Assembly (NCBI GenBank): GCA_021397835.1
Contig: JAJFZO010000344.1
Span: 1,116,001 to 1,180,000, forward strand
Origin: Moringa oleifera
Taxonomy: Eukaryota > Streptophyta > Magnoliopsida > Brassicales > Moringaceae
Direction: 5' to 3'
Length of the DNA: 64,000 nt
The notes beneath the pieces are model-generated. The model was not told the DNA's origin. It saw only the letters and a list, made by a program, of their open reading frames with translations, and did not search any database. This document shows, piece after piece, positions 13,851 to 27,814 of the stretch (positions are counted from its first letter, which is position 1; each line of letters begins with the position of its first letter). Position numbers and translations under genes: made by a program.

Positions 13851-16800
13851 TTCGACTCCAGTCGATGCTAAAAGAATTTATCAAAAAAGCCGATGTTAGA
13901 GTAAAGCATTCCCTAAAAAGAAAATAAGGCAAACACAAAGGCTAATAACTTAAGCAATCTACCATTCTCTGTGTTGAAGAAACACAAGAAGCAGAGGTGT
14001 GGTTCAAGTGCACTGGATAGCAAGAATTCCAAATGAGGGATGGGAGCTGTAGCTTTATCTTTCGTTTGAGATTAGGTGACCTCCCTTATTCATACGCTGC
14101 ACAAGCAGCAGGATTGGACTAAAAAGGTATGGAAGGCTAAGTATGCTGCTTAGTTTCATAGTTCTGTTTCTAAATTATGCGTATCATTGAAAACTTGTGA
14201 TTTTGGTCAAGTTAACTTCTTTTTTTCAGCAGCTGGCCAGATGAGAAGTAGGACAAAGATCCCGTTCAAAATCAAATAATTTCTCACTTGGCACTGACAC
14301 TTTATCTTTCGGATCGGATTCAACCCGAAACTTGGTACGTAGAAGTTAAGCTTTTCTCAAGTTTCTTTTTACAGGCAGAGTTAGTTAAAGTGGCGCAACT
14401 CCCAAGTACAGTTTGTCTCCAAGCCTATCTCTTACCACCCATTGTGCTTTTAATTCCATTTCTTAATCGAACGAGTGATTTCTAAATGCTTTGGCCCAGG
14501 AAGTGCTATGGACTAACTTTCTTACAAGTAGAGTTAGTTATAGAAGGTATAGACAGTCCGCTCTACCTAGTGAGCAAAAGTGTCAATCATAAAAAGAGCT
14601 CGTTAGTTAAGCTTTTCAGTGATATCCCTTTCACCTGTGCTTGTCACCTTTTCACCATTGTTGGTTGACTTCAACATTCTAGTCTACTCTTTCACCTTTG
14701 CTTAAAGTGATAGTTTAGTTTCCTCTAAAGAAATAAGGTCAAGCAAATTAACCATTAAAGAGCCATCAGTCAATCGGGCAGCTCAAGTAGTCTTTAAGAA
14801 AAAGAGCGGGTCATCATCATTATCTTGGCATCCCTATGGAATGGAATTGGATTAAAGAGGCTACTGCTAGTTCCAGTGATGGAGCCAATAAAGTTGAGAT
14901 TGAATTTCTCATGAGGCAGTTTGGGTTTTTACCATCTTTCAACTCATTTGACATCCTTTTCACTTGACATATTCCCATCCATTAAAGAATAGAAAGAGGC
15001 CTTTCTTAAGCATACCCCATTTTTATTGTCTTTCAAACATCAATAAAATAATTAGAGAAAAGAGTATAAAAGGCAAGTCCGAACCTACCAAGCTCAATCA
15101 AATTCAATTGACTGAGAATGGTGATAGAGGACTTCTTACTCCTAAAAATTGAAGGATTCCTAGGTTTTAATGAGTGAGGGTCGGGCTTACCATGTTTAAT
15201 AGGAGACGAGCCTAACCAAGCTAGTAGTCAGAGCTTACCATGGGAGAACCATCCGCACTAAGAAAGACGCAGGGTAAGGCTCGTGGAAGAAAGTCGATGG
15301 TCACATTCCTATCTATCCATAGGTTATAGGCTCATCTTATAGAAATTGTGTCCCAGCGTGATAGGTTGCTTTTACTAATACAGTAATGGCGTCCTAGTCA
15401 AGTTAGCCTCCTTTAGTTTATCTTATGGACAGAGTGAGCTTTTCCCCAATAGGTTCTAGCTTGAAGGCAAGTAAGCCATTAAGACACACATAACCACTTT
15501 TTTCAGCTTACACGGAATGGCTATGGCTCTGGATTGTATTTTTCTCAAACAAGGTAAAGGCATAGCCCGCACTAACATGCAAAACTAGTCACAAAAAAGG
15601 GCAAAAGAGATTAAGGCTAAATCATTGACTGAAGAGTGGGTAAATATATAGTTGCCTTCAATTCTTTTTTTGCTTACTTACTGCTACTCGGCCAAATGCT
15701 TCCTATGTCATTTAGAAGAGGGATCCAGGTCATCAACGTACTTTCTAAGAAGCTTGGGATCAGGTTAAGATAGAATGGATTTTTCACTTCCTTTCCTACT
15801 ACTCAGCACTTTTCTTTTGAATCTTCTCACCGCCTTGGAAGCCTAGCTACTTTTTTATAACTATCGGATAGGATGGGAACGGGTTAGAAAGAAGGAAAAA
15901 GTGCAATCTCCACTCATTGACTTCAGGACAGCAACTCTATAACTTACTTTGACTTAAAAGCACATTTCATCACTTTCAGCTTTCGATCGTGGAGTTAAAG
16001 CTAACTGGCAACTATTAGGAATGCCTCGTACTACCGAAATCAGATGCACAATCCATTTTGCAAATAATGATTTTTAACTTTATTCCCATGGCTTTGAAAA
16101 CCCCTTCTCCATTAACCTATAAAGGGGGATGAGAAAGCAAGAAAAAAGGAAGTAGGATAGTTGGTACATGCTGGTGAATCCAGTATATAGGTCTCTTTCA
16201 TTCCTAGTGGACCGGCACGAAAACTCTGTTTAAGTTACTGTTTATGCGCTTAACTCACTAGGAGAAGAAGTAAGGATCATACTCCTTACTAGACTTCTCT
16301 AAAAGACAAAAAGATGGATGAGCCATTCTTTCCATCTGACTAAGCTTGGCCTTTACTTTGGCACCTTACCCGCTGCGCACTTTGCTTTGGTGCCAACGTA
16401 TATAAAGTAGTAGAACCCCGTCTCCTTTTAACTTTCTATGGTGTGGCTCTTATAACGCTTAATAGCTGTTATCTCCTTCTCTTTCCTTCTTCCTTATCCT
16501 TAAGGAATTGGATATAGAACCGTTAGGAGTAAGAGTATTCGTTAATAGAGATGGATTGGCTTCGGTTGACCTTCTTACTATAGGAATGCTTGAAAAAGCT
16601 CTGATCCCAATAAACTCATGACTACTCTTAGAAGTAGCTAGGAACAAAAGAAATAAGTGCTCAAAGCTAAGATCAGCTGCTTTTGAACTTCTTTCCTTGG
16701 CGAGAAGGGTTTAACAGGGAAAGCAGCCTTATTAATTAAAGTAAAGGACCAGGGTATATTGCTTTTATTTTGTTTTGTGGGAATACCCGCTTTTCAATAT

Positions 16801-17491
16801 GGTTATCAATGACTAAAGTGTTTTCCTACGATCTAGGCTAAGCCTAAAAGAAAAAAAAGGAAGTAAGATCTGTGAGTGAAGAGATATTATCTCATATATG
16901 AAAGAAAAGAGATCACTTATTTAAGTTAAGTAATCGTAGAGATCGAGAAGAGTTTGCAGCAAAAGTTCTCCCTCTATAGGCCTCTTATAGGTAAAGCCAA
17001 AGAGAGTAATGAAAGAAAAGGAGTTCAAACTTATCTTAAGGCCTAGTAGGTCTATTCTTACTACCTTACTTACTTATCTGGTACAGGTTGAGCTGAAGAA
17101 GCTATGACAGAACAAGCTTTTATAGAATCAACAGCTATCAAACCCCCATCTATTAGAAAAACGACTATTGGTAGTGGTTCGTCTTATCTTATTAGTAGTG
17201 GTCAATGGGAAGAAAACTAGCTCTGGCTTTCAAGAATCAACCAAGTCTTCGATTTGGCATTAGCTGGGCATGGCATTAGATTAGGAAGGCACCTAAGCTA
17301 AGGCCTAAAATTTTCATGCTTCACTCTTGATATTTGGGTTTTGGAAGAGAAAAGCACTGTTTAACTTATGTTAGCTTGGATTCTTTTTAAGATGAAATGC
17401 AGAAAACTCCTAATCAAAGTTGAAAGTCTCCATCCAAGCAAAGTAGGAATACCCAAGAAGATTCGATCAACAATCGAGTCCATACTTAGCT

Positions 17492-17516
17492 CTAGGCTTT
17501 CAAGAAGAAAGCCTAG
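17492..17516. other. Perfect 10-bp stem-loop
   Basis: CTAGGCTTTC (17492-17501), a five-base spacer, then its exact reverse complement GAAAGCCTAG (17507-17516). The stem has no mismatch. In plant mitochondria such stem-loops often mark transcript 3' ends, but no gene stands next to this one, so the role is unknown. Confidence 0.85.
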
Positions 17517-19216
17517 GCTCAAAGGCTCATCTTTGTCATATCATCAAGCCGAAAAAGAGAGAAAGCCTAGCCCTTAAAGCAAGCCCACTTCACCTTCACT
17601 TCTTTGTGTACTTGATTCTTAATCTGCTCTAAAGGTAGCTAGTGACTCAAGCTCTTTTGCAGTGAAATCACTCTCAAGTAATTCACTGGTTCAGCTCAGG
17701 CTCAAATGGTATCTAGGGTATATTTCTTATTTGTTATTCATGAATCTGTTTCAAGTTTTCAAGCATACTCGGTATTTTCTCTTTCAGTTGCTGTTTTGGG
17801 GAAAGAAGTTTCATTGGGGAAGGTGGTATCTTCTAGTTGATCACTTAAGCTTTTAGCTTAAAGAAATGATCTTTGCTTGAACTTAGTCCGAGTAAGGTCA
17901 GCTTAAATAAAGATAACTGGGGGCGAAGCCTTTATATGAAACTAGTTCTTTCACTTTGGGAAGCATAGCCTACTTTCATAATAAAGGTTTGAGACTTTCT
18001 TTCTAATCCTAATTCTTGGCTTTGGGAAGAGTCTCTATAACCTATAGGTAACGAGCAATAGAGGAAATTCACCCTAGAATCATTAGGCTCATTAAACGTA
18101 GATAAAATTAATTTAGTATGCTGAAGATTGGTTTTTGAAAAGTGATAGATTCTAACGCTTCAACGGGCTTGTTCTCAACATATTAAAACTCATCTTGTAC
18201 AGCCAAGTAGAAAAGCAACGAAGCAGTATTTCTGATATGATATATAAAGAGAAATTTAACTTATTCAAAGAGGGATTTGACTCCCAGAACCCCGATATGG
18301 AGAAGCGAAGCCCTTTGGGCTAAAAGAGATAAAGAAAGGATAATAAGGATGCTATGTGTGGTGAAGAGCCTTTCCTTTTCTAAGCGAATGTGAAAGGCAT
18401 CTATCCTCCTTTCTAATTGATAGATGCACGAAGTTGAGGACCAAAAAAAGATAAATGTGTACCATACCTTTTCTAGATATGAGAGATGAGCTCTAAAGAG
18501 AATCTGTTGGAAGGCATAGAGAGAAAGTAGGAAAGCAAAGAATGAACATGACTACAAAAATCAAGGAGTTTTTGATGGAAGCTACCTACAGAGATAAAGT
18601 GGTAGGGAGCTCCTTAAAGAAGCAAGAGTTTTTACTAAAAAAATAAAACAGATTTTGTCTACTTTGTTCCCTTGAGACATCTACTCAACGAAGAAGCCCA
18701 TTCGATAGGTAAAGCTGACACAGAAATCAATGTTGCTAGTCTTATTGTAAAAAGTGGACTCTCCGATCCTCCATCGAGTTCTGAGCTTACCGAAAGGAAG
18801 GTAAGAGTCATAAGATGTGTAGTAGTAGCATGAAAAAGCATACCCAATCCAAGCAGCTCTTGTGTCTCATGGAAAAAGGGAAAACAATCGGGTAAACAGT
18901 TGTCTTTCCCTAGATACGAATAGGTTACATCTCTAAGTGTCATATGTTTTATGAGAAAGTTTGCTAGCCAGTTAAACAGTCATCCTCAAGGGGCATGTTT
19001 CCTTCTTTTAAGTTGGTTCTTTCCATAAAACAAAGTAGTGTTGGTAACTGCATCCTTGCCGACCTGCTATAAGAGTTACTAGCCAATGTACTGTACTAGC
19101 CTCCGCATAAAGAGATTAAATAGCCTATTTTACTTTCACACACTTAAGAGACTAGCCAATAGGTTAAGAGATCTAAGAGATGCCTCTTAAAAAACCTAAG
19201 GGCCTGGTAAGAACAT

Positions 19217-19513
19217 TCTCTTTTCACTCTTAACCCTAACATATAATAAGCATAAAGAAATTGATTTAGTTTGTCCGTAGGTAAATCTTAACTGGTTTCT
19301 TTCTCTTTGAACTCTTAAATGAATTAAAGAAATTAATAAGACTATGATTGAAAGCTACTCTTTCTAGACTTCTTTTCACTCTTAACCCTGATACCAATAC
19401 TTCAATATCATAAAAGACACCTTTAAATTTCTTTGTAGGTCAAGATTAAACTGTTTCTTTTACACTTACCCCTCCTTAGCCTAGTAATAAAGGTAATAAG
19501 ACTAGGCTTATAG
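19217..19513. repeat. Two diverged direct repeats of about 150 bp
   Basis: Both units begin with TTTTCACTCTTAACCCT (about 19220 and 19373) and continue through a GTAGGT-AA motif, a CTGTTTC or CTGGTTTC motif and AATAAGACTA. A third, partial echo with CCATAGGTCTAAATC follows at about 19558. The units differ by many substitutions and small indels, so this is an old local tandem duplication. Confidence 0.6.
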
Positions 19514-22500
19514 GTTTTCTTTGCCTGAACTGTAAGTTGCATGTTTGAATTCTGTCCATAGGTCTAAATCCACCTCAAAGAAAGAGAACGGCAATTATGG
19601 AAGAACAACTCTGACAGTCATGTATTTTGGAATCTGGGTAAAGTTAGCCATTATAATCGATTCCTTAGGCCCAACATGAAAGCATAATGAAAATGATTTG
19701 AATCTCTAGTACCAATGTACGACGGAAAAGAAAGGGCAAGCCTTATTTCAATATAAGAAAACCTTCTTTCATAGTTGATTGATTGGGTCCCTACGAGATA
19801 GATAAGTGTATGGGATTTCATTGACTTCGTCAAATAGCATAATGAATGAGTTAATAGTGGAATTTAAGCGCTCTTTTAATATATTTGCCTAGATCAACCT
19901 TAAGATAAGAACAAAGAAAAACAACTAGTCAATGTCTATCAATAGGACAGTGAGCCAAATTCGCATCTTCAAACAATTCAATTAATGGAATGGAAAAGAT
20001 TCCACGAAGCTCAACTTTAACTAAGAAGGTTTCAAAATTGGTTGCTTGAATTCGAAATTCTTAGGTCATGATGAAAAGTGAAATGCTATTGAATAAAAGT
20101 TTCTTCCTCTAAACATAAACTAAAATCCAAGTAGGCTGCCTAAAAGAAAGTTGCTAGTTAATTACTATTTTCTTACCTTTAATTTACCTAGAAATTTTAG
20201 AGTTAATCCAATATAAAAAGGGAAGAAGCGCTATTGAACTAAGTTATCTACCCAAACTAACCTAAGTGTTTTGCCTTTGCACAATCCCTCAGCATCATAC
20301 CCACATGAATGATAGCTACTGTTATGATATATGGATCAGCCTTGCTTTTTTCGTCAATAACCTGTCCTGCTGAGCTAACCACAAAAAAACTAGAACTTCT
20401 TAAAGAGCAAAAGACTCCCCTATTTCATTATAGATTACAGCGGTTTTCATAACCTACCTCCTTGTTTGTCATAATCTAACTCCTATTTATCAAGTCTGGG
20501 ATCGATTTCAACTCGGAGATTGCCTAGTCTTTCTCACCTTTCTCTACTGTGCCTTTCATCGTGAACTACGAAATCGATTCCTTTTATTGGCAAAGATAAA
20601 TCTAGCATTTTGGTTTCCTCAAGTCCTAGCGACTTCTTTGTCAAGCGAGAATTCTTCCTTTAGTTCATCAATTGCTTTAAGGAATCTACTATGGAAAGCT
20701 TTTATACAAGATCGATACTGACTAAGCATGTTGACTATCATCAACCATACCACCTTACCCAAAGGCATTCTCTTTATTCAAAAGCTTACCATTGACATTG
20801 ACTAATACAAGGAAAAGAGATTCATTATTCAAGCCATGCTACCATTCATTCCCAGTCGACAAGAGATAAGACAAAGTTTATCTTTTCCTTGATTCCCTTC
20901 TAGCCCTCTACGCAGTTTACTTTGCCTTTTCTTCTTTTTTTGCCGCATTTAAGCAAGAGAAAAGCTTTCTTCTTAACAGTTTTTTAAGTAAATGGAATGA
21001 TTCTTCCCCCGAGGGTGACATCACTACCTAGATCCTCATCTCTTGAACCTGTTTTAGGAGCTAGTTTAATGGCACCGACATCTCATCTAGCCTAGATTGA
21101 TTCCTTGAGAGCTTATTCTCTAGCAGACAATTTGGCCCATTTTATCTTTTCTTATTCTCCTTCCTAGTAATAAGATAAGGCCTTTCCCTATCACGACCAC
21201 CTTCCTTTATTCAAAATGAATTCATCATAAAAGAAAGAGCTAGTGAACCCCACCAGCTTCATTTTAATTCTCTCAGACATAATAGGATAATTGCCATCAA
21301 GCTGCCCTTTTAAAGCTAGGGCGAGACCAATACTATCAAGAAAAAGGAATAATAGCCTTTATGCCTTGAGCCTTGAGCCTTAAGCTAAATCTTTGACCTT
21401 GCGCTTGGTTTGATTAGGACATTGCCGCATTTCATCTCAAATAGGATCTAACCCTTTCTTTTTGGCTTAACCAAACTACTTTGCTCAGGTCAATTCACTT
21501 TTTCTATGTCACAAGCAAATAGACAAAAGAGCTGATGAAAGAGCACCTTTTTTTTTTATTCTTGAAAACATCTGCAGAATAGTTATTATAGAAAGACTAG
21601 CATCTCTAATATGAAAAGCAAGCAAAGATCTCCCTTTTTGGTTTAGTGGCCACTTTCCTTTAGAAAAGCAAATGTAGTATTAGAATCTAACTCTTGGATC
21701 TAGGATCTTACTTAAAGAAATTTTCATTGAGCTGGGTAAGTCTCAAAAAGCATTCAACTAGCACTCATCCCTTGTTTAATCGACAATCAGCCCTTCTCCC
21801 TTTACTCCAAGAGCTGAAACAACCTTTATTCCTTTAATAGCAATTAGGCCTTCTTCTAATCCTACTGCCCTTTTCCCAATAGATGAAGAAAAAGCTACCA
21901 ACCCCGCCTACTTTAACTATGCTATTCTTCCCATTTTGAAAGAAGAAGTAGCCCCATCGATGACAACAAATTCAATAGTTGGGGATCTTACTAACAATGA
22001 AACTTCTAACCTTAAATCATATAACAAGGGATGAGCTCCTCTCATCCCTTCTAGCCATTGAAAGCATGGAAATTACAGCTTCTTCTTTGGATTCATTCAA
22101 AAGAGCGTTTCCCTAATCTAATGCCATGCCCTAAGTGTTAATCTTCTAATGCCTATATTCTAATAGCTAAATCGATGGCATCATCCCCCCGCCCTCCAAA
22201 ACTTCAATATCAGAGTCTTCCTCTCGAGTTCTTTACTTAAAATAGTGAATCTAATGAAAGTCGATGACTAAGAAAAAGGTACGAAAGCTGGGCCAATACC
22301 CATTCGGATAAAGCTAGCCAATTCGCTTAGTGTACCTTCCCTAGATCAATCTTTCTTGCTTTCCTTCTTCATTGTAAGGCTCACTCCCTCAGATATGGTT
22401 GAATTCTCATTCTAAGGTCTCATCCTTTAAGTATTCACCAGGCCACATAAGACTCACAACTACACCGATCAAAGTGGCTCACTCTAGTAAGGTTTGTTTC

Positions 22501-25474
22501 ATGATTTGTAGAGACTTTAACAACTACTGCATGATCATATCAAGACGGGAACCTGGTCATGTTTTTTCTCCAAGTATGAAAGCAGTAGGTCCATGTGTAA
22601 AAGGAGTGCCCCTTAATACACCTTTGATACTACTCTTTGTGGAAAAGATTTCATCAGCTGATCATGCTAATATCTTTCTTCATCAAACTCATTTGTGACT
22701 CTGACATTTGACTCATCATGCACCAAAGGTTTACCTTTAACCATCTTACTTTCACTGTCCAGCTCAAACTTAGACATCTGCTGCCCTTCTAATTCACTAC
22801 TAGTAAAAAATTAAAAGACGGATCAGTTTACACATTCTTGAAAGTCTTTTTTTGACTCAAATGAAGATCAAAGGCTTAGCTGGCTTGGGTTGCTATCTCA
22901 GCACATGTCAATCCTTATGTCCCCAATGAGTAGGTTAAAGCACTTTATGTTGCGGTTTGCCTTTATCTTCTAGTCTACCAATCAAACTTGTTTACTCTAT
23001 ATTATTGATAAAGTGATATTTCCCCCAAACCCCTAGCTTTTGTACTTCTCAAAACTTTTAACATTCTTCTATCTCCAAACAGAGACCTCGTAGGCCTTCT
23101 TCTAAAGATAAAATTAGCGATGAGCCAACTACTACGACTACATGTGCATCTAGTGCAATGCCTTAGAAGCAAGCTACCTTAACCATCTTCCAAAGTTCTA
23201 AATAATTTACTAATCAAAAGGTTGTAGGGGTGGATTGCTTTACATTCAGCCACGCCACAGTGACCTTCAAAGTGATCTTCTTCGACTTACGAGACGAAAT
23301 TTAGTAGCCAATTGCTGACTTTGAATAACCAGCCCAGCAATAAGTTTAATTTTTTCATAATATAATAGGGTGGGGTTTTGTGCGAGCTGAGTGACACAGG
23401 CGTACAATAGTACTTTGTGTAACAACCATCACTTTTTTATAGGTTTTACAGATCGATACGTGCTACTTCATCTAGGAGAAAAGAATCATAGATATGCTGG
23501 TCATTAGAAGGAAGAATGTCATGAAAAGATTCCTTGTGTATCGTCTATTGCAAAACTTTTGAATAAGAGCTAACAATCTAGACCATATCGAGAAGGTTCC
23601 TAAGACACATGGAAAAGTCACAATATCAGGAAACTGAAGTGCAAGAATGAAATGAGGGTAAAATTACTGAATGAATATGAGCTGTGGCTACTACGCAAGG
23701 CATAAAAGAAGTATTTTTCATGGGATCTAGAAACCACCAACCATCTCGACATAATTCATGATGAGTCCACCAAATTCATGGCAAGGTGCCTATGGTTAAA
23801 AACCACCAACATGTTAAGATCAAAATTCGAATTGGTTCCTCGTCTTGGTCCGAGACCACTATATTCACACTTGCTATCCAACAAAAAGGCAAAGTAGTAG
23901 CATTTTTCTTTCCATTAAGAATGACACGCTTCACCTGCTCCCTTCACATGTCTATTAATGCTCTTTTCCAAAGCAAAAGGAAGGAAAAAAAGTAATACTG
24001 AAGCAGTATGAGTGGGCTTTTATTGTTACATAACAATAGAGCGAGGTAAGCGTTAAAAGCTCACATGTTATATAAGATCCGACGTATCTAGTGAAGTGAA
24101 GTAGTGTTCATTTCTTTTTAACAACATCCTTCTACAATGGTGATGAATGGCATAATGTCATTCATAATTTTTGATTTATATAAGCCAAAACCCATACCAG
24201 TGGTGACATCCCTGGCATAAATGTAATGAGAATGCATGGTTGATAAAGGATCTTGTGAAACAGGAGTTGATTCTGCAACTAGTTTGGTATAAGCGAAGAA
24301 ATTTAAAACAAAGGGATCGAAACTTGTTGATAGGAAAGGAAAGAAAAAAAAATAAAAAGCAATGCCAAGAGCATTATCAATTCATTGTTCATTGATAGAC
24401 GAAGCTCTCTCTTTATCATCTCATGGCAGATGCAACAATGGATAAGTCTTTTTTCCTTTTCATGAACCATGAGAGCATCTAGTGTCCAAAGGAATAAAGC
24501 TCATTTTCTTTTTAAGGTAAAGTGGCACACAAAAAAAGGCTAGTCCATCAAAAGTTTGGTTCCGTCATGAACAAAGTTCAAAATCAACAATGGTTTATAA
24601 AACGAAGGGAGTGTATAACTGGGGTGCTACCCCACATTTTTACTCGTAATGTGTGAAAGCGAGAGAATGGAATTCTTCACAAAGTTCGAGATAAAAAATA
24701 AAAAAAAGTTTCTTTATGGCCTCTTTGTTTTAAGACATTATGCCTTTGGGGTCGACCCTGATAACAAAGAAAAAATTCATAAAAATTTAAGATCTGACAC
24801 CATAATAAAATACTACCCTCATGATTGGACCATGTCCCTGAGATTTAATAAAAAAAAAGATGCATTAGCAATTAATGGGTTGTAATTGGATAAGTTATTA
24901 GGAATATGATAGAACAGAAGGCCAAGGAAAAACAAAAAGAATGCACTACCTAGCGTGTAAGCTTGTCACCCTTACCACTCTACTAGTTATGCCATTACCA
25001 ATCGCGAACTTGGATTAGTTATCCCTCATCTAATAAGAATGATTATCCTTATGACTAAAGAAAGATCAGCTTACTCACTTTTCAAATGCTAGTTTCATGA
25101 TCTTGACCAGCAACTTGTCAAGAATGGGGGCACCCAAGCTTGCCCAACATATGAAAGGGGCTTTGAGGTAGAGCATTTTTCATGGGAGATATAGTTTCCA
25201 TGTTAGATTTTTTAGATTAAATAGGACTAGTTGGGTGATAAAGGTGGTGAAATCTAAACTTTGAATCGATGTTTGGCAAGATGGCTCACTTGAGTGTCAA
25301 ACCAAGTGGTAGTTCTTTCTTTTTCCTTAGCTTATTGAACCAATGTATGTCTATTCTCCTTTGATGACTCCTAATAGAGAAAGCCTAAATTTGTTGATGA
25401 GGATTAAAAGAATGTTGGGGATGGACATAGATCCTTTCACTTATCCGAAGTGTTGAAAATAAAGTAAAGGTTTT

Positions 25475-27814
25475 TTATTTTTTTATTTCCCGATTACTAG
25501 AAGAAATCTTCACCGGCGTAAGGATCTTCTTACAATAATCTTTAGTATAATAGAACTTGGCAATGAGTTTACGAAGGCTTTGAGTAATACTAGAAAGGCT
25601 AATCATCATACTGCCACTACTACGAATAAAAGATTTAATGACAGTTAAAAAGGACTTTAACGATAATAAAAAGGGGTGGGTTTTAACAACCACCTCTCTA
25701 CCCTTGTGCATGACTACAAATACATTCCAATCAATGTTAGAAGCTGTTATTTGTAATGAAACTTTTTGTTTTTCATTCATCAAAGAATGGACCCATTTAG
25801 TTAATTGTGCTTTCCAAATCTTAGCTCTCTCATGCCTATCGTAGAACCAACATTGCATCATATCTCTAATGAATTCCAATAGAGCCATGATGGGTAACTC
25901 GTGGGCAAATCGAAGACATGAATTCAAGCTTTCAGTAATATTAGTGGTCATGAATTGATATCTTCTTCAAGGGCAATACACACGTGACCATTTCCTTATA
26001 TCTTTCTTTATGATATATTCAAATGCTTGAGGGTGATTAGCTTGTAATTCAATCATCAATTGACTAAATTCAAACTTTTCGATATGCCCTTGCTACACAA
26101 TAGAATATCTTGGACACTTCTTCTTTTTTGAATTTATTCTTTATATTTTGGACCATATGTTAAGAACATAACCTATGATAAGAATCAAAGAAGACCTTTA
26201 CAATGGCCTTTGCAATACTAGCATGATGATCCGATATAATAACCAAGTCATTAACATGACTAATAACCTCCTTCATTTACTTCAAAAACCACTCCCAAGA
26301 CTCATAGTTTTTCGAGCCATCGTAACCAAAGGCTAATGGGTATATCTGTTCATTTTCATCCTTGCACACCACTATAAACATAACACCGTGGAATCTTCCT
26401 TTCAAGCAAGTGGCATCGATAACAATAACTGGTCTAATCATTAAATAAAATTCCCTTAATGATCGTTCAAGAGCTATAAAAAAAATACTTAAATCGATTA
26501 ATCTTATCTTCAATGCATATGTAAGCCTTAGTTCTTAGACTAGCTATTTGCAACATGTGACAATATGATGATAGTTGTTAGTATGACTCAATTAGGTCAC
26601 CATAAGTAAGAGATAATGTGTATTCTTTCATCTTCTAAGTTTTGCTATATAAAATTTGTATGCCATATAATTCTTTCATCTCACTTATGATATCTTTTGG
26701 CTTAATAATTTTAGCATTAGTGGATAACTGCTGAGCAACAATTTCTCTAATAATTTTAGAACTTGCTTGTCGATGTTGTCGATACAACTCCTCGATTATG
26801 CAAGTGTGTGTGAAATCACAATGTCTAATTTGAAAGAATTTTCCTTGTGCAACTTCCACAGCACAGACCTTCTATGCATAATTTTCTTCTTTACAAGCAA
26901 TCTTAAATATTGATTTGTTAGATCTAGTGACTCTAAATTCAAAATTCTCAGTTAATACATACATACCTAAAAATTACTTCACTCTTTCTTATTTAGGAAA
27001 AATTGACCTCTAGTAAAGGTGTCAATCAGAGTAACTGATTTCATAGTAAGAGCTGAAACAATACTATATAATTCAGCACCTAACGCACTATACTTCTTAT
27101 TAACACCATCACTTATATTGTTGTATGCTTCAGCGCATGCAGGTGGCACATGAGGTAGGATTGAACGCAGTACGGAAGGCAAGTTCTCATCATTAAGCTC
27201 AACTTCTATAATAAGTTCAAATTGCTCTCCTTCAATAGGTTGACTGGGCTCAATTTTTGGCAGTGGATATTCACACCCACATCATAGTCGATCAACTCAT
27301 CCAAGTCGATCTCATTAGTATTTTAAGTGTTAGGAGGAGTCTCATTATGGAATAATGGTTCGGTGTATAAATTTTTACCTTAAACAATTGGATGGGTCTC
27401 CACATTAGGGATTGCATCAATAACCTCATTCCTCCCAATATAAGAATTTAACTGATTGATTCGTTTTGAATTTATACCTTCACATATACCATGTGCGCTC
27501 TTAACATAATGTCGCTCTACCAAATCCACAATTACACAGGGTACTATGTTATCATCATACAACATGACCTTAATATAGTTATCATCCACTAACTTAATTT
27601 TCATGCTAGTTTTTTTGGGTCTCACTATGGTGTGCAGTATAATATTATAGTTAGAGAAATCAATATCAATGCAAGATTTAACTAAACCTAATAACTGTGC
27701 TTGTGTCAAACCCTTTCAAACAACATAACTTTGAGTTTTGATTGTCCCAATAATATACTCAAAACTTCCTCTTGACTCGGACCACTTACCATGCCAAGTT
27801 ACAATAACACACAT
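25475..27814 (-). pseudogene. Dead Mutator-like (MULE) transposase, copy 1
   Basis: Reading down the minus strand from an ATG at 27814, about 2.34 kb carries the parts of a MuDR-family transposase in order, in several frames with stops. An N-terminal domain with TQAQLLGLVKSCIDIDFSNY and DNIVPCVIVDL lies at 27.3-27.8 kb. The FLNKKE start of the Mutator DNA-binding domain follows at about 27.0 kb. FFQIRHCDF, HRQASSKII and MKELYGIQILYSKT lie at 26.6-26.86 kb. The catalytic core follows with RPVIVIDATCLKGRF and ESWEWFLK (26277-26513), then DLVIISDHHAS at about 26.2 kb. The C-terminal part has MTTNITESLNS, a frameshifted zinc-binding region and FYYTKDY. The span equals about 780 codons, normal for the family, but it cannot be translated. 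A truncated copy lies at 60205-62285. Confidence 0.92.

Larger units (their letters stand above)
1..15350. repeat. Left arm of a large tandem duplication, copy 1
   Basis: This stretch matches 48066-60211 in the same orientation, starting at the first base of the window, so the duplicated unit probably extends further left. A rough count over 173-293 against 48241-48360 gives about 15% mismatch, many of them C/T or G/A. Checked anchors are 1 with 48066, 6118 with 54111, 7010 with 55146, 9062 with 55203, 10078 with about 56213, 12415 with 58560 and 15344 with 60205. Apart from the remnants listed separately I see no gene: all open stretches are short and none resembles a protein I know. Given the mitochondrial relics elsewhere in the same units and the rrn18-like remnant at about 10.1 kb, I infer that this is decayed mitochondrial intergenic DNA. 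Confidence 0.85.
15351..25474. other. 10-kb segment unique to unit 1, without recognisable genes
   Basis: This block is absent from unit 2, where the two arms are joined directly. Composition and texture resemble plant mitochondrial spacer DNA: many purine/pyrimidine runs, short AAAG and CTTTC motifs, and no long open frame. I looked for nad, cox, atp, cob, ccm, rps and tRNA motifs by eye on both strands and saw none I could support. Short open stretches at 18659-18943 (minus), 22399-22698 (plus) and 24649-24885 (plus) have no family I recognise. The only structures are a perfect hairpin near 17.5 kb and diverged direct repeats near 19.3 kb. Confidence 0.6.
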
